A stretch of 64,000 nt of DNA from Falsiroseomonas sp050563545 (lineage in GTDB: Bacteria > Pseudomonadota > Alphaproteobacteria > Acetobacterales > Acetobacteraceae): positions 18,071 through 82,070 of the forward strand of contig NZ_JBNXUM010000031.1 in the NCBI RefSeq assembly GCF_050563545.1. The letters run 5' to 3'. Positions 54,319 to 63,740 of this stretch are shown in pieces. Each line of letters begins with the position of its first letter. The first letter of the stretch is position 1. The notes below the pieces were generated by a model. It saw only the letters and a list, made by a program, of their open reading frames with translations, searched no databases and had not been told where the DNA came from. Position numbers and translations under genes: made by a program.

Positions 54319-55286
54319 CGCTTCTGCGGGCGGAGGGACTGACCAAGAGCTTCCCGGCCGCACGGGGCGTCCTCGACGCGCTGGCACGTCGGCCAGCCCG
54401 CGAACTGCGCGCGGTGGATGGCGTGGACCTCGAACTGAAGCGGGGGGAGACGCTAGGCCTCGTCGGTGAGAGCGGATGCGGCAAGTCCACGCTGGGGCGG
54501 CTCATGATCCGGCTGACCGAACCCAGCAGCGGCCGCGTCTGGTTCAATGGCGAGGACCTCACGACCTTCGACGATGAGAAGCTGCGCCGCGCGCGCCGGC
54601 GTTTCCAGCTTATATTCCAGGACCCCTACAGCTCGCTCGACCCCCGCATGTCCGTGCGCGACAGCCTGTCAATACCGTTGCGCTTCGCTGGCGTGGCTCA
54701 GGCGGAATGGGGGCCGCGACTGACGGCGCTGCTCGGCAAGGTCGGCCTGCCCGTGGAAGTGCTGGACCGCTATCCTCACCAGTTTTCGGGCGGGCAGAGG
54801 CAGCGCATCGTGATCGCGCGGGCGCTCGCGACCTCTCCCGACCTTGTTGTATGCGACGAGCCCGTCAGCGCGCTGGATGTCTCGATCCAGGCGCAGGTGG
54901 TGAACCTGCTGAGGGACCTGCAGGCGGAACTCGGCCTGACCTATCTCTTCATCTCGCACGACCTGCGGGTGGTGCGGCACATCTCGGACCGGGTCGCAGT
55001 GATGTATCTCGGCCGCATCGTGGAGAGCGCGCCGAAGCGAGAGCTCTTCGCCGCGCCGCGCCATCCCTACACCCGCGCGCTGCTCGCCGCCGTGCCGCGC
55101 GCGGATTCCACCGGGCGCCGTGCGAGCCTGTCGGGGGAGGTGCCGTCCGCCGCCGCGATCCCGTCGGGCTGCCGCTTTCACCCGCGCTGCCCCCGCGCCA
55201 CGGCGCTGTGCCGCGAGGAGGATCCGGCGCTGCGGGAACTCGCACTCGGGCAGGTGGTCGCCTGCCATCATCCGCACGATTCCTGA
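54315..55286 (+). CDS. dipeptide/oligopeptide ABC ATPase, DppF type
   Basis: A 323-residue ATPase: Walker A GESGCGKS (51-58), FQDPYSSLDPRMSV, FSGGQRQRIVIARALAT, CDEPVSALD, and SHDLRVVRHIS. The Cys-rich end CRFHPRCPRATALCREEDPA is characteristic of DppF/OppF. ATG overlaps the dppD-like stop by 4 bases. It ends exactly next to the last base of the convergent permease gene, with no spacer. Confidence 0.94.
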   Translation: MTLLRAEGLTKSFPAARGVLDALARRPARELRAVDGVDLELKRGETLGLVGESGCGKSTLGRLMIRLTEPSSGRVWFNGEDLTTFDDEKLRRARRRFQLIFQDPYSSLDPRMSVRDSLSIPLRFAGVAQAEWGPRLTALLGKVGLPVEVLDRYPHQFSGGQRQRIVIARALATSPDLVVCDEPVSALDVSIQAQVVNLLRDLQAELGLTYLFISHDLRVVRHISDRVAVMYLGRIVESAPKRELFAAPRHPYTRALLAAVPRADSTGRRASLSGEVPSAAAIPSGCRFHPRCPRATALCREEDPALRELALGQVVACHHPHDS

Positions 55287-56108
55287 TCAGTCCCTGGGGT
55301 CGAAGTGTTCCCGCAGGCCGTTGCCCAGGAAGTTCACGCCCCAGACCAGCAGCACGATCGCCGCCCCCGCGAGGTTCGCAATCCACGGCGCGACAAACAG
55401 GCGTTCGCGCCCCTCGGCCAGGATGTTGCCCCAAGTCGCGGCCGGGGGCGCCAGGCCGAGGCCGAGGAAGGACAGCGCGGTCTCCTGCAGGATCATCTGC
55501 GCGACCTGCAGCGTGGCGACGACACTCATCACCGGCAGCAGATGCGGCAGGATGTGGCGGGCGACGATGAAGCGGCCCGTCGCGCCCTGCGACACCGCGG
55601 CCTCCACGAAGGGACGCTCGCGCAGGCTGCGCGTCAGGCCGAAGACGACGCGGGCATGCACCATCCAGCCTGAGACGCCGAGCACCAGCACTAGGTTCAG
55701 CGCGCTGCCGCCGATCGCGGCGACCACGAGGATGGCCAGCAGGATCTCGGGGACCGCTAGCTGCGCGTCGGCGAGGCGCATGATCAGCGCCTCCGCCCGG
55801 CCGCCGCGCCAGCCCGCGACGAGGCCCATCGTGGTCCCGATCGTCGCAGCCAGCAGCATGGACGCCACGCCGACCATGACGGACAGGCGCGATCCGAAGA
55901 CGAGGCGAGACAGCAGGTCGCGGCCGAAGTTGTCGGTGCCGAGAGGATGGTCGATCGACCCGCCATTGTCCCAGGCCGGCGGCTTGAGCCGTAGCATAAG
56001 GTTCTGGCGGTAGGGATCGTACGGCGCGATCAGGTCGGCGAGCAGCGCAACCGCAACGATGCCGCCGACGATGATCCCGCCGATCCAGATCTTGGTCCGG
56101 CCCTTCAC
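55287..56108 (-). CDS. dipeptide ABC permease, DppC type
   Basis: A 273-residue inner-membrane permease with about six helices and the N-terminal tail domain that starts KIWIGGIIVGGIVAVALLAD. HPLGTDNFGRDLLSRLVFGS and PLRERPFVEAAVSQGATGRF are typical for DppC. Stop codon abuts that of the DppF gene on the other strand. Overlaps the DppB gene by 4 bases. Confidence 0.94.
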   Translation of the reverse strand: MKGRTKIWIGGIIVGGIVAVALLADLIAPYDPYRQNLMLRLKPPAWDNGGSIDHPLGTDNFGRDLLSRLVFGSRLSVMVGVASMLLAATIGTTMGLVAGWRGGRAEALIMRLADAQLAVPEILLAILVVAAIGGSALNLVLVLGVSGWMVHARVVFGLTRSLRERPFVEAAVSQGATGRFIVARHILPHLLPVMSVVATLQVAQMILQETALSFLGLGLAPPAATWGNILAEGRERLFVAPWIANLAGAAIVLLVWGVNFLGNGLREHFDPRD

Positions 56109-57019
56109 ACCCGCACCCGGGGATCCAGCAGAGCCTGCACCACATCCACCAGCAGGTTGGTAACCATGATGACCAGGCTGACGATAACGACGCCGGCCGC
56201 CACGATCGGCACGTCGCGCTGGTAGATGCTGCCAATCATCAACCGTCCGATGCCGGGCCAGGCGAAGATGGTCTCCGTCACGATGGAGCCCGCGATGAGG
56301 TGCCCGATCTGTAGCCCAAGCAGCGTGATGATCGGGTTCAGCGCATTGGGCAGCACATGCCGCAGCAGCACGCCGAGCGGCCCGACGCCCTTCGCCCGCG
56401 CCGTGGTCGAGAAGGGCTCGCGCTTCGCCTCCAGCACGGCGCTGCGCGTGACCAGGATGAAGTTAGGCAGCAGATAGGCGGAGAGGGTGACCGCCGGCAG
56501 CACGAGATGCGCCGGCGTCCCCGAGCCCGAGGTCGGCAGCCAACCAAGTTCCAGGGCAAAGGCCTGAATCAGCAGCAGCCCGAGCCAAAAGCTTGGCATG
56601 GACTGGCCAAGCACGGCGAGCGCGGACACCACGTGATCCGCCAGCCGGTCTTTCAGGCTGGCCGCGACCAGCCCGCCAGAGACGCCGAGTACCACCGCGA
56701 TCAGCAGCGCCACCGAAACCAGTTCCAGCGTCGCGCCGACGCGCTCCAGCACGACGGGCAGGGCGGGCTGCTGGTGCGACAGGGACAGGCCGAAATCGCC
56801 GTGCAGCAGGTCCCAGACGAAGCGCAGGAACTGCAGCGGCAGCGGCTGATCGAGCCCCAGTCTCTCCCGTAGCGCGGCGACATCCTGCGGCGTGGCGTTG
56901 ACGTCGAGGAACAGTTCGACGGGATCTCCGGTGATCCGCAGCACCACGAAGACGACCAGCAGCACCAGGCCCAGTGTCGGGACCATCAGCCCGATGCGGC
57001 GAAGAACATAGCGCGCCAT
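56105..57019 (-). CDS. dipeptide ABC permease, DppB type
   Basis: A 304-residue permease beginning MARYVLRRIGLMVPTLGLVL. ITGDPVELFLDVNATPQDVA, DFGLSLSHQQPALPVVLERV and FAWPGIGRLMIGSIYQRD are family motifs. Forms the channel with DppC, coupled by a 4-base overlap, and lies 7 bases after the M24 peptidase stop. Confidence 0.94.
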   Translation of the reverse strand: MARYVLRRIGLMVPTLGLVLLVVFVVLRITGDPVELFLDVNATPQDVAALRERLGLDQPLPLQFLRFVWDLLHGDFGLSLSHQQPALPVVLERVGATLELVSVALLIAVVLGVSGGLVAASLKDRLADHVVSALAVLGQSMPSFWLGLLLIQAFALELGWLPTSGSGTPAHLVLPAVTLSAYLLPNFILVTRSAVLEAKREPFSTTARAKGVGPLGVLLRHVLPNALNPIITLLGLQIGHLIAGSIVTETIFAWPGIGRLMIGSIYQRDVPIVAAGVVIVSLVIMVTNLLVDVVQALLDPRVRV

Positions 57020-57026
57020 GGCGCAC

Positions 57027-58157
57027 TCAGATCACCAGGATCTCCTCGTTGTCAAAGGCGGTGGAGCGCAGGATCGGGCCGCCCGCGGTGATCTCGTAGA
57101 TGTCCTCGATGTGGTAGCCGAATTTGTCGGGCACGCGGTAGCGCGTCTCGCAGGTCGAGACCATGCCGACCTCATAGGGCGTGTCGTCGTGCGGGCCGAG
57201 GATCGGCTTCTCGTGCACGTTCAGCCCGATGGAATGGCCGTTATGGGCGTAGGGGAAGGGAATGCGGTGCTTTTCGTGCAGCTTCGTCGCCAGGGCGAAG
57301 GCCTGCCGGCCGGTGTTGCCGGGGCGCAGCATGTCGGCAACCGCGTGATGGATCTCCCGCAGGCGATTCCAGATGTCCTTATCCTCGTCGGTCAGCTTCC
57401 CGAGCTTCGCGGTGCGGCCGATGTTCGAAAAGTACTCGTGGTAGAAGCCGCCGACGTCGGCCTTCACGAGGTCGCCGGGCTTCACCTGGTAGAGCGACGG
57501 CGTCATGTGCGGGAAGCCGGTGTTGGGGCCAGCGTTGATGTGGGCGAAGGCGACCGCATCCGCGCCCTGGCGAAGGATTGCCGAGGATAGCCGCTCCATC
57601 ATGCTCCGCTCGGTCTCGCCCTCGGCAATGGTCATGTATGTCGCCATCAGGGCCTTGCCGGTCTGGTTGTAGCCGCCGAACAGCGTGTCCATCTCGCGCC
57701 GCGTCTTGAACATCCGCGCGCGGGCGAAGAGCTCGTCACACGGCTCGAGCGTCAGGCCGGGCAGCCGGCCCTGCAACTTGCGCAGATAGCTGCCGGCGAG
57801 GTAGTCCAGTTCGGTCCCGACGCGGCCATTGGCGAGGCCGAGTTCCGTCAGTACATCGGCCAGCAGGTCGACCGGCGAGACCACGAATTCCTTGTAGGAT
57901 CGGATGTCCTGCACCCAGCTGTTGGCCCGGACATAGCCTTCCTCCACCAGGCAGAGCACGAAGACCGGTGCGCGGCCCTTCGCCCAGACAACGATGGCGA
58001 GGCGGTCGCGGATGCTCTGCTGCGTGGAGATGTGGACGTCGGCCGTGTAGCGGACATTCTCGGGCGAAAGCGCGACGACGGCGTCGTAGGGGCTTTCGGC
58101 GATTAGGCGCTCGAGCAGGGGCAGGTTTCCAATGGCGTCCTGCATGGTCTTGGGCAT
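57027..58157 (-). CDS. M24-family metallopeptidase-like protein with altered metal site
   Basis: A 376-residue protein of the creatinase/aminopeptidase P fold: N-terminal domain (1-150) and pita-bread catalytic domain. Metal ligands by position are Asp234 (KADVGG), Asn245 (YFSNIGRT), His308 (GHSIGLNVHE), Glu337 (CETRY) and Glu351 (IEDIYEIT). The second ligand, normally Asp, is Asn. It could work as a mononuclear hydrolase, as in creatinase-like non-peptidases, or be inactive on peptides. Encoded between permease and binding-protein genes, so it acts on the imported compound. Confidence 0.88.
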   Translation of the reverse strand: MPKTMQDAIGNLPLLERLIAESPYDAVVALSPENVRYTADVHISTQQSIRDRLAIVVWAKGRAPVFVLCLVEEGYVRANSWVQDIRSYKEFVVSPVDLLADVLTELGLANGRVGTELDYLAGSYLRKLQGRLPGLTLEPCDELFARARMFKTRREMDTLFGGYNQTGKALMATYMTIAEGETERSMMERLSSAILRQGADAVAFAHINAGPNTGFPHMTPSLYQVKPGDLVKADVGGFYHEYFSNIGRTAKLGKLTDEDKDIWNRLREIHHAVADMLRPGNTGRQAFALATKLHEKHRIPFPYAHNGHSIGLNVHEKPILGPHDDTPYEVGMVSTCETRYRVPDKFGYHIEDIYEITAGGPILRSTAFDNEEILVI

Positions 58158-58174
58158 GGTGCGCTGGTCTCGCT

Positions 58175-59656
58175 TCAGTTCAGCTCGGCCCGGGTGAGCC
58201 GGAGGATCGTGTCGGAACTCGGCCGCCAGCCTGTCAGGCGGCGGGACTTGCCGTTGATGCTGGGCAGGCCGAAGAGGAAGACCGACGGCGCTTCCTCGTT
58301 CAGTATTTCCATCATCCTGTGATAGGCCGCGAGTCGGCGGCTCTCGTCCACGGTGGAGCGCGCCTCGACGAAGAGGCGCTCGTATTCCTCGTTGGACCAG
58401 AACGCGCGCTGGCCGCCTCGGGTGAACCAGACCGTTGCGAAATCCGCATCGCCGAGGCTGAACCAGCCGACGAGATGGGCGGGACCCATGTCGCCGGCGG
58501 TGGCCTGCCGCGCCCAGACGCCGCCTTCCATCACGTTGACGGTCGCGCGCACGCCGACTTCCTGGAACATGCCGACGAGTGCGTTGGTGATGTCCACGTC
58601 GGAGAGGTAGCGGCCCGATCGCGTCGCGATGGTCGTGGTGAAGCCGCGGGGATAGCCGGCCTCCGCGAGCAGGCGGCGCGCCATGGCGGGGTCGTAGGGG
58701 CGCGGGCGGATATTGGGGTTGAAGCCGAAGGTGTTGGCGGTCAGCAACTGCCCCTGCAGCAGCGACCCCTGGCCGCCCAGGATCTGGTCTAGAATCTGCT
58801 GGCGGTCGACCGCATAGTCCATGGCCAGGCGCACCCGCCGGTCGTTGAAGGGCGGCTTGGTCGCATCGAACGTCAGCACCAGCCCGACGGAGGTCTCAAC
58901 CGACGCAATCTCCGCCGCGCGGCTGTTGCGGACGCGCGGGATCAGGTCGATCGGGACTTCCTGGATGATGTGGGTCTCGCCCGCCAGCAGCGAGGCCACT
59001 CGGGTGGACGCCTCGGGGATCTGGCGCAAGAGCAGGCGCTCGATCCTCGGCGCACCGCCCCAGTAGTCGGCATTGGCGGTGAGTTCATAGCGGTCGCCGG
59101 CGACCCAGCGGGCGTAGCGCCAGGGGCCCGTTCCCATCGGCGGTCGTCCGGCGGGGCCGGATGTGCGGTAGTGCTGGCTCTCGATCGGGATGTCGGACAA
59201 GCCGTTGATTAGCGTGGGGAAGGGGGCGGCCGTCCTCACCTCGACCTCATGCGGGCCGATGATGCTGACGCTCTCGATCCCGGCTATGCGGTTGCGCGTG
59301 CCGTAGACGGACCTCGGGTCCAGCACGTAGTCGATCGTGCCTTTCACGTCCTCGGCGGTGAAGGGCGTGCCGTCATGGAAGCGCACATTTTCCCGCAGGC
59401 GGAAACGCCAGGTGCGGTCGTCCGCCGCGCGCCATTCCGTCGCTAGGCCCGGGATGACCTTACCGTCTTCGTCGCGCAGGAACATCGGGTCCATCGTCTG
59501 GAAGGACATGGTCAGCGAAGTGAAGCTGCTGAAGCCCGGCGTCAGTGAGTCCGGGAAGGCCGGGATGCCGACGACAAGCTGGCGCTGCTGCGCGATGGCC
59601 GGCGTGCCGGCGCTCGCCACGGCGGTAGCCGCGGCGAGGATGGATCGGCGCCTCAT
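58175..59656 (-). CDS. dipeptide/oligopeptide ABC substrate-binding protein, DppA type
   Basis: A 493-residue periplasmic receptor of family 5. Signal peptide MRRRSILAAATAVASAGTPA; the mature part has GLATEWRAADDRTWRFRLRE, RFHDGTPFTAEDV, GTGPWRYARWVAGDRYELTA and LAEAGYPRGF, all typical of the family. It lies between the two M24 genes, 4 and 17 bases away. Ligand probably a small peptide or peptide-like compound. Confidence 0.94.
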   Translation of the reverse strand: MRRRSILAAATAVASAGTPAIAQQRQLVVGIPAFPDSLTPGFSSFTSLTMSFQTMDPMFLRDEDGKVIPGLATEWRAADDRTWRFRLRENVRFHDGTPFTAEDVKGTIDYVLDPRSVYGTRNRIAGIESVSIIGPHEVEVRTAAPFPTLINGLSDIPIESQHYRTSGPAGRPPMGTGPWRYARWVAGDRYELTANADYWGGAPRIERLLLRQIPEASTRVASLLAGETHIIQEVPIDLIPRVRNSRAAEIASVETSVGLVLTFDATKPPFNDRRVRLAMDYAVDRQQILDQILGGQGSLLQGQLLTANTFGFNPNIRPRPYDPAMARRLLAEAGYPRGFTTTIATRSGRYLSDVDITNALVGMFQEVGVRATVNVMEGGVWARQATAGDMGPAHLVGWFSLGDADFATVWFTRGGQRAFWSNEEYERLFVEARSTVDESRRLAAYHRMMEILNEEAPSVFLFGLPSINGKSRRLTGWRPSSDTILRLTRAELN

Positions 59657-59660
59657 GGCG

Positions 59661-60821
59661 TCACGCCGCCACGATGAGGTCGCGCGGGCAGTTCGCGGTC
59701 CAGTGCTCGACGCCCTTGTCGGTCACCAGGAAGGTGTCCTCGGTGTGATGGCGCACGCCGTCGTGGTAGTAGCTATATTCGATGCAAACGACGGTGTCGG
59801 GCTCTAGCACCGTGCGGTTGACGCGGTTCATGCGGGGCTGCTCGTGGCTGCCGAGGCCGATGCCGTGGCCCACGAATTCGCGGGGAAAGTTGTTGAGGTA
59901 GCGGCTGATGTGGCTGTAGCCGCGCTCGAAGATCTCGCCGCCCGTCACGCCGGGCCTCAGCCACAGTCCGAGCTCCACCTGTACTTCGTTCAGCCGCTTC
60001 CAGATCTCCTGCTGGCGCTCGCTGGCTCCGCCGACGAAGTAGCTGCGCACGAAGTCGGCGGAGTAGCCCAGGACCTGCGCGCCCATGTCCACCTTCACGA
60101 AGTCGCCGCGCTGCATCACATAGCCCCGCGGGAACGGCGCATGCGCCGCGAAGGAGTTTGCCGCGCCGGCCGCGATGTTGATGAAGTTCACTGCCGTCGC
60201 GCCTTCTTGCAGAATGCGAATGGAGGCGGCCTTGTGCAGGTCCTCATCCGAGTTGCCGGGCTTGATCGCCGCACGGAAGCTTTCATGCGCCTTGACCGTG
60301 ATCTCCGTCGCGCGCTTGAGCCGTCGGATCTCCTCCGGCGTCTTGACCATGCGAACCAGCTCCATCTCGAAGGAGATGTCGCGGAGCTCGTTGCCCTCCA
60401 GCAGCGTGTCCAGCTTCTGGCGGAAGCCGGAGGTCAGGTTTTCGCCTTCCGTGCCGACGCGCATGCCCTTGACGCCGCGCTCCTGCAGGATGGCGGACGC
60501 GGCGCCGAAGAAATCGTCGTAGAAGTGGACCTCGAGGTCGGTGAAGAACTCCGCCATGGCATAGGCGCGGACGTCCTCGATCCAGGTCTGCGTCATCGCG
60601 AGGTGCAGGTCCACTGCGGGCACGACGAAGGCCGGCTTCTTCGCGGGATCGCGGAAGTAGAAGGCGCAGAAGGGGCGGTAGCCGAGGTTGCCACCGTTGT
60701 GGAAGAACTCGCTGACGTATTTGCTGTTCTCGACCCCGCGCACGATGACGAGGTCGAGGCCCTCGCGCTCCATCATCGCGCGCATGCGGGGTTCGTTGAA
60801 GATCGTCGGGCTGCGCGGCAT
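59661..60821 (-). CDS. M24-family metallopeptidase (Xaa-Pro dipeptidase-like)
   Basis: A 386-residue protein with a full metal site: Asp245 (KVDMGA), Asp256 (YSADFVRSY), His319 (GHGIGLGSHE), Glu348 (CIEYSYY) and Glu361 (TEDTFLVT). The N-terminal creatinase domain runs to about 155. Possible roles are Xaa-Pro dipeptidase, creatinase-like, or ectoine-hydrolase-like ring opening. Second gene of the operon that ends with the Dpp permeases, 21 bases after the Bug receptor. Confidence 0.9.
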   Translation of the reverse strand: MPRSPTIFNEPRMRAMMEREGLDLVIVRGVENSKYVSEFFHNGGNLGYRPFCAFYFRDPAKKPAFVVPAVDLHLAMTQTWIEDVRAYAMAEFFTDLEVHFYDDFFGAASAILQERGVKGMRVGTEGENLTSGFRQKLDTLLEGNELRDISFEMELVRMVKTPEEIRRLKRATEITVKAHESFRAAIKPGNSDEDLHKAASIRILQEGATAVNFINIAAGAANSFAAHAPFPRGYVMQRGDFVKVDMGAQVLGYSADFVRSYFVGGASERQQEIWKRLNEVQVELGLWLRPGVTGGEIFERGYSHISRYLNNFPREFVGHGIGLGSHEQPRMNRVNRTVLEPDTVVCIEYSYYHDGVRHHTEDTFLVTDKGVEHWTANCPRDLIVAA

Positions 60822-60842
60822 GCGTGACGTTTCCCTGGTTGC

Positions 60843-61805
60843 TTACTGGTCGAGGCGGAGGCCGGTCTGGCGCACGACCTCGCGCCATTTTGGGATCTCG
60901 GCGCTGATCAGCGCGCCGAGCTGTTCGGGCGTGCCGCCTACGGCGACGAAGGCTTGGCTGCGCAGGAAATCCTGCACGGCCGGCAGCGCGATGACGGCGG
61001 TGATCTCGGCGTGCAGCTTGCGGACGATGTCGGCGGGCACGCCTGCGGGCAGCAGGAGGGCCTGCCAGCTGTCCACCACGATGCCAGGCAGCACCTCTGC
61101 CATGGTCGGTACGTCGGGCGCGAAGGGCGAGCGCTCGGACGAGGTCACGGCCAGTGCGCGGACTTGACCGTCGCGGATGAAGGGCAGCGCGGCGGGCAGG
61201 GTCATGATGCCCCCCGTGATGTTGCCGGCGACGGTGTCCTGCACAGCCGGCCCTCCGCCGCGGTACGGGACATGCGTCATCGGGATGCCCGCCGCGTTCA
61301 GTTGCGCCACCGCCATGTGCCCGGGGGAGGCGGTCCCTGCCGAGCCGATGTTGATCTCCATCCGGCGCGACTTCGCGAGTTCCACGAATTCCGCGAAGGT
61401 CCTGGCCGGAACGGCGGGATGGATTACCAGCACCTGCGACAGCGTCGCGATCAGCGTCAGCGGGATCAGGTCGCGCAGCGGGTCGAAGGGCAGGTTGGCG
61501 TAGAGGCTCGGATTGACGGTCAGCGGCTCGCTCGCGATCAGGAGGGTGTAGCCGTCGGGCCGTGCCTTCGCCACGGCGTCGAAGCCGATATTGCCGCCGC
61601 CGCCGCTGCGGTTCTCCACCGCGACCTGCCAGCCTCGGCGCTCGCCGAGATGGCGGCCGATCAGGCGGGCGAGGATGTCTAGGCTGCCGCCCGGTGCCGA
61701 GGGCACGATCACCCGGATCGGGCGGGAGGGGAATTCCTCTGCCTCGGCGTGTCCGACGCCGAGCGCCAGGGCCACGCCCCACATGCCGCGTCGCGAGATG
61801 CGCAT
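60843..61805 (-). CDS. Bug/TctC-family receptor, third copy
   Basis: A 320-residue periplasmic receptor from ATG 61805 with a signal peptide (GMWGVALALGVGHAEAEEF). FPSRPIRVIVPSAPGGSLDI, VENRSGGGGNIGFDAVAKA and VPYRGGGPAVQDTVAGNITG define the family. First gene of the M24/Dpp operon and divergent from the LysR gene, so it may receive the same inducer that the regulator senses. Confidence 0.93.
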   Translation of the reverse strand: MRISRRGMWGVALALGVGHAEAEEFPSRPIRVIVPSAPGGSLDILARLIGRHLGERRGWQVAVENRSGGGGNIGFDAVAKARPDGYTLLIASEPLTVNPSLYANLPFDPLRDLIPLTLIATLSQVLVIHPAVPARTFAEFVELAKSRRMEINIGSAGTASPGHMAVAQLNAAGIPMTHVPYRGGGPAVQDTVAGNITGGIMTLPAALPFIRDGQVRALAVTSSERSPFAPDVPTMAEVLPGIVVDSWQALLLPAGVPADIVRKLHAEITAVIALPAVQDFLRSQAFVAVGGTPEQLGALISAEIPKWREVVRQTGLRLDQ

Positions 61806-61913
61806 CGTCGCCCTCCTGCACATGCCGGATTGACCGCCGGCGATCTTCCGCCCGGCCATTCGTGTGCGAACAGGCCGAAAATCTCGGTGCTGGGCGATGC
61901 CGAAGTGGCATTG

Positions 61914-61934
61914 ATGGCCGGCACTGCCGGCCAT
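61914..61934. promoter_or_regulatory. perfect 21-bp palindrome, candidate LysR operator
   Basis: ATGGCCGGCA-C-TGCCGGCCAT is a perfect 10-bp inverted repeat with a one-base centre, inside the 264-base divergent region between the Bug-receptor operon and the LysR gene. LysR-type regulators bind palindromes of this kind between divergent genes. Random occurrence of a perfect 10-bp repeat in GC-rich DNA is possible but not likely at this position. Confidence 0.5.
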
Positions 61935-62069
61935 GGCGGCACACCGGCGGAGGGATGATCAAGCCGGCGGCATCGGCGGCCCCGTTACATCGAAGTTCAG
62001 CAAGAAAAAGCGTGCGCGTGATGCCGGCCTGGGATCATGCTGACCGGGGCAAGGAAGCGGGGAAAGGCT

Positions 62070-63035
62070 ATGCTGAAGACCTCCCTCCGGTATTTCGAGG
62101 CGATCGTGCGGCTCGGTTCGATCCGCGCGGCGGCGCACCATCTACGCATCGCGCAATCGGCCGTCAGCCGCCAAGTGCAGAGCCTGGAGGAGGAAGTCGG
62201 CGCGCGGTTGTTCGAACGCAGCCGCCGCGGCGTGCAACTCACCCCGGCCGGGCTAACGCTGCGCGACTACGTGAAGGAGGCGAGCTTCCAGGCGGAGCGC
62301 CTGCGGTCGGAACTCGATGCGCTGCAGAATTTGCGCCGCGGCACGGTCCGGCTGCACGTCGCGGAGACCGCGATCCCGCATCTGGTGCCGGCCGCCATCG
62401 CCGATTTCCGTGCCGAGCATCCCGGCATCGCCTTTTGCGTCGTCGTCGCCAGCAGCGCCCAGGTCGTGGCCGCGCTGCGCGGGGGCGAGACCGACATCGG
62501 CATCGCCTTCGGCCGCAACGCGGAGCCGGAACTGCTGGTCATGGGCAGGGCGGCGGAGCCGCTCTGCGCCGTGATGTGCGCGAGTCATCCGTTGGCGACG
62601 CTGCCGAGCGTGACGATCCGTCAAACCCTGCAGTGGCCGATCGGCATCGCGCTGACCGGCGGCAGCACCCATGCGCTGGTCAGCGCGGCGCTGGCTTCAT
62701 CCGGCTTGCGGCTGACGCCGGCGCTGGAAACGAATTCGATCGACCTGCTGCGGCGCTTCGCGCTCAACAGCGTCGGCATCACCTTCCTCCCGCGGCTGAT
62801 GGTGGCCGGCGAGGAACCCGACGAGCGGCTGGCCATCGTTCCGGTGGAGGACGCGCCGCTGCGCGAGAGCCATGTCGAGGTGCTCGCGCTGCGCGGCCGA
62901 TCCCTGCCGCTGGCGGCGGAGGCTTTCGCTGCGCATCTCGTGCGGCACCTTCACCGCGCCGTAGTGGCGCCGGAGCCGCCGAGCTCCGCGCGGGCGTCGC
63001 GCGGGTCTGGCACGCTGAGGCATTCCTCTGCTTGA
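62070..63035 (+). CDS. LysR-family transcriptional regulator
   Basis: A 321-residue regulator. Winged helix-turn-helix in residues 1-60 (RYFEAIVRLGSIRAAAHHLR, then IAQSAVSRQVQSLEEEVGAR) and substrate-binding domain from about 90. ATG 62070 has GGGGAAAGG just upstream; the 33-base longer frame is rejected. It lies divergent to the Bug-receptor/M24/Dpp operon, its probable target. Confidence 0.92.
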   Translation: MLKTSLRYFEAIVRLGSIRAAAHHLRIAQSAVSRQVQSLEEEVGARLFERSRRGVQLTPAGLTLRDYVKEASFQAERLRSELDALQNLRRGTVRLHVAETAIPHLVPAAIADFRAEHPGIAFCVVVASSAQVVAALRGGETDIGIAFGRNAEPELLVMGRAAEPLCAVMCASHPLATLPSVTIRQTLQWPIGIALTGGSTHALVSAALASSGLRLTPALETNSIDLLRRFALNSVGITFLPRLMVAGEEPDERLAIVPVEDAPLRESHVEVLALRGRSLPLAAEAFAAHLVRHLHRAVVAPEPPSSARASRGSGTLRHSSA

Positions 63036-63389
63036 CGGATGGCGAGCGCTGCGGCCCGCTGGCCGACATGACCGTGCCGCCTCTTCTCGCCGCACCAGCG
63101 TAAGCAGGACGAGACGGCACGGAGGTCGCGCTTCGCGGTGATGGCCATAGCGGCGGCAGCGTGATGATGGTATCGCGGAAGATGTCGGCCAGCGTCTGTG
63201 TGTTGGCCGGCAGGACTGCGTACGAGCCGAGCTCGGCGGGGCAACCGCGATCTTCATCACCTCCAACAGCCCGGATTTCGTGAAGGCCGTGCGGATCTGC
63301 TCAGCGTGTTTTCCGCTTGCGACCAAGCTGTCGATTTCATCGGTCGGCCCGTTCAGCAGCACGCATTGAGCAGGCAGGCCCGGCCAGGG

Positions 63390-63467
63390 TCAACGGGCCC
63401 AGAGGCGGGCGGCGGCGAGGTGTAGTGCGGCGAGGTAGTTCCAGGCGAGCTTGTCGAGCATGGTCAT
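63390..63467 (-). mobile_element. IS5-family transposase, 3' remnant
   Basis: A 25-codon segment on the minus strand ends LDKLAWNYLAALHLAAARLW-A-R-stop, which resembles the C-terminal tail of IS5-group transposases (pattern DKLAxNFLAAVxLAAxRLWxR). The rest of the transposase and the terminal inverted repeats were not found. It shows past insertion and deletion near the window's end. Confidence 0.5.
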
Positions 63468-63740
63468 CTCCTCTCCGCCGAAAGCCCGGCAGCCGCGGCG
63501 TGCCATGAGACTGGATGGGCCTACCCATTGGAGGGAACACAGAGCGGTGCAGAGGCGGGATGCGGGAATGCGGTAGCCTGCCCGCAGCCGACTAGCTCAC
63601 CGCCAGATTGCGCCGGTACAGCAGCAACGGATCGAGCTGCTTCAGGGCGTCAGACGCCGCTCGGTCAGCTGTCGCACGCGCGAGGGTGCCAACCTCCGTC
63701 GGGGCGGCCAAGGCCGCCACCTGCACCTCTGGAAAGGAGG

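Noticed and set aside
57027..60821. Ectoine degradation locus (M24 DoeA with AstE-like DoeB)
   Set aside because: M24 and AstE/AspA enzymes are both present, but they are in separate operons and no doeC/doeD order, EnuR regulator or ectoine-type TRAP transporter is visible; kept only as one possible analogy.
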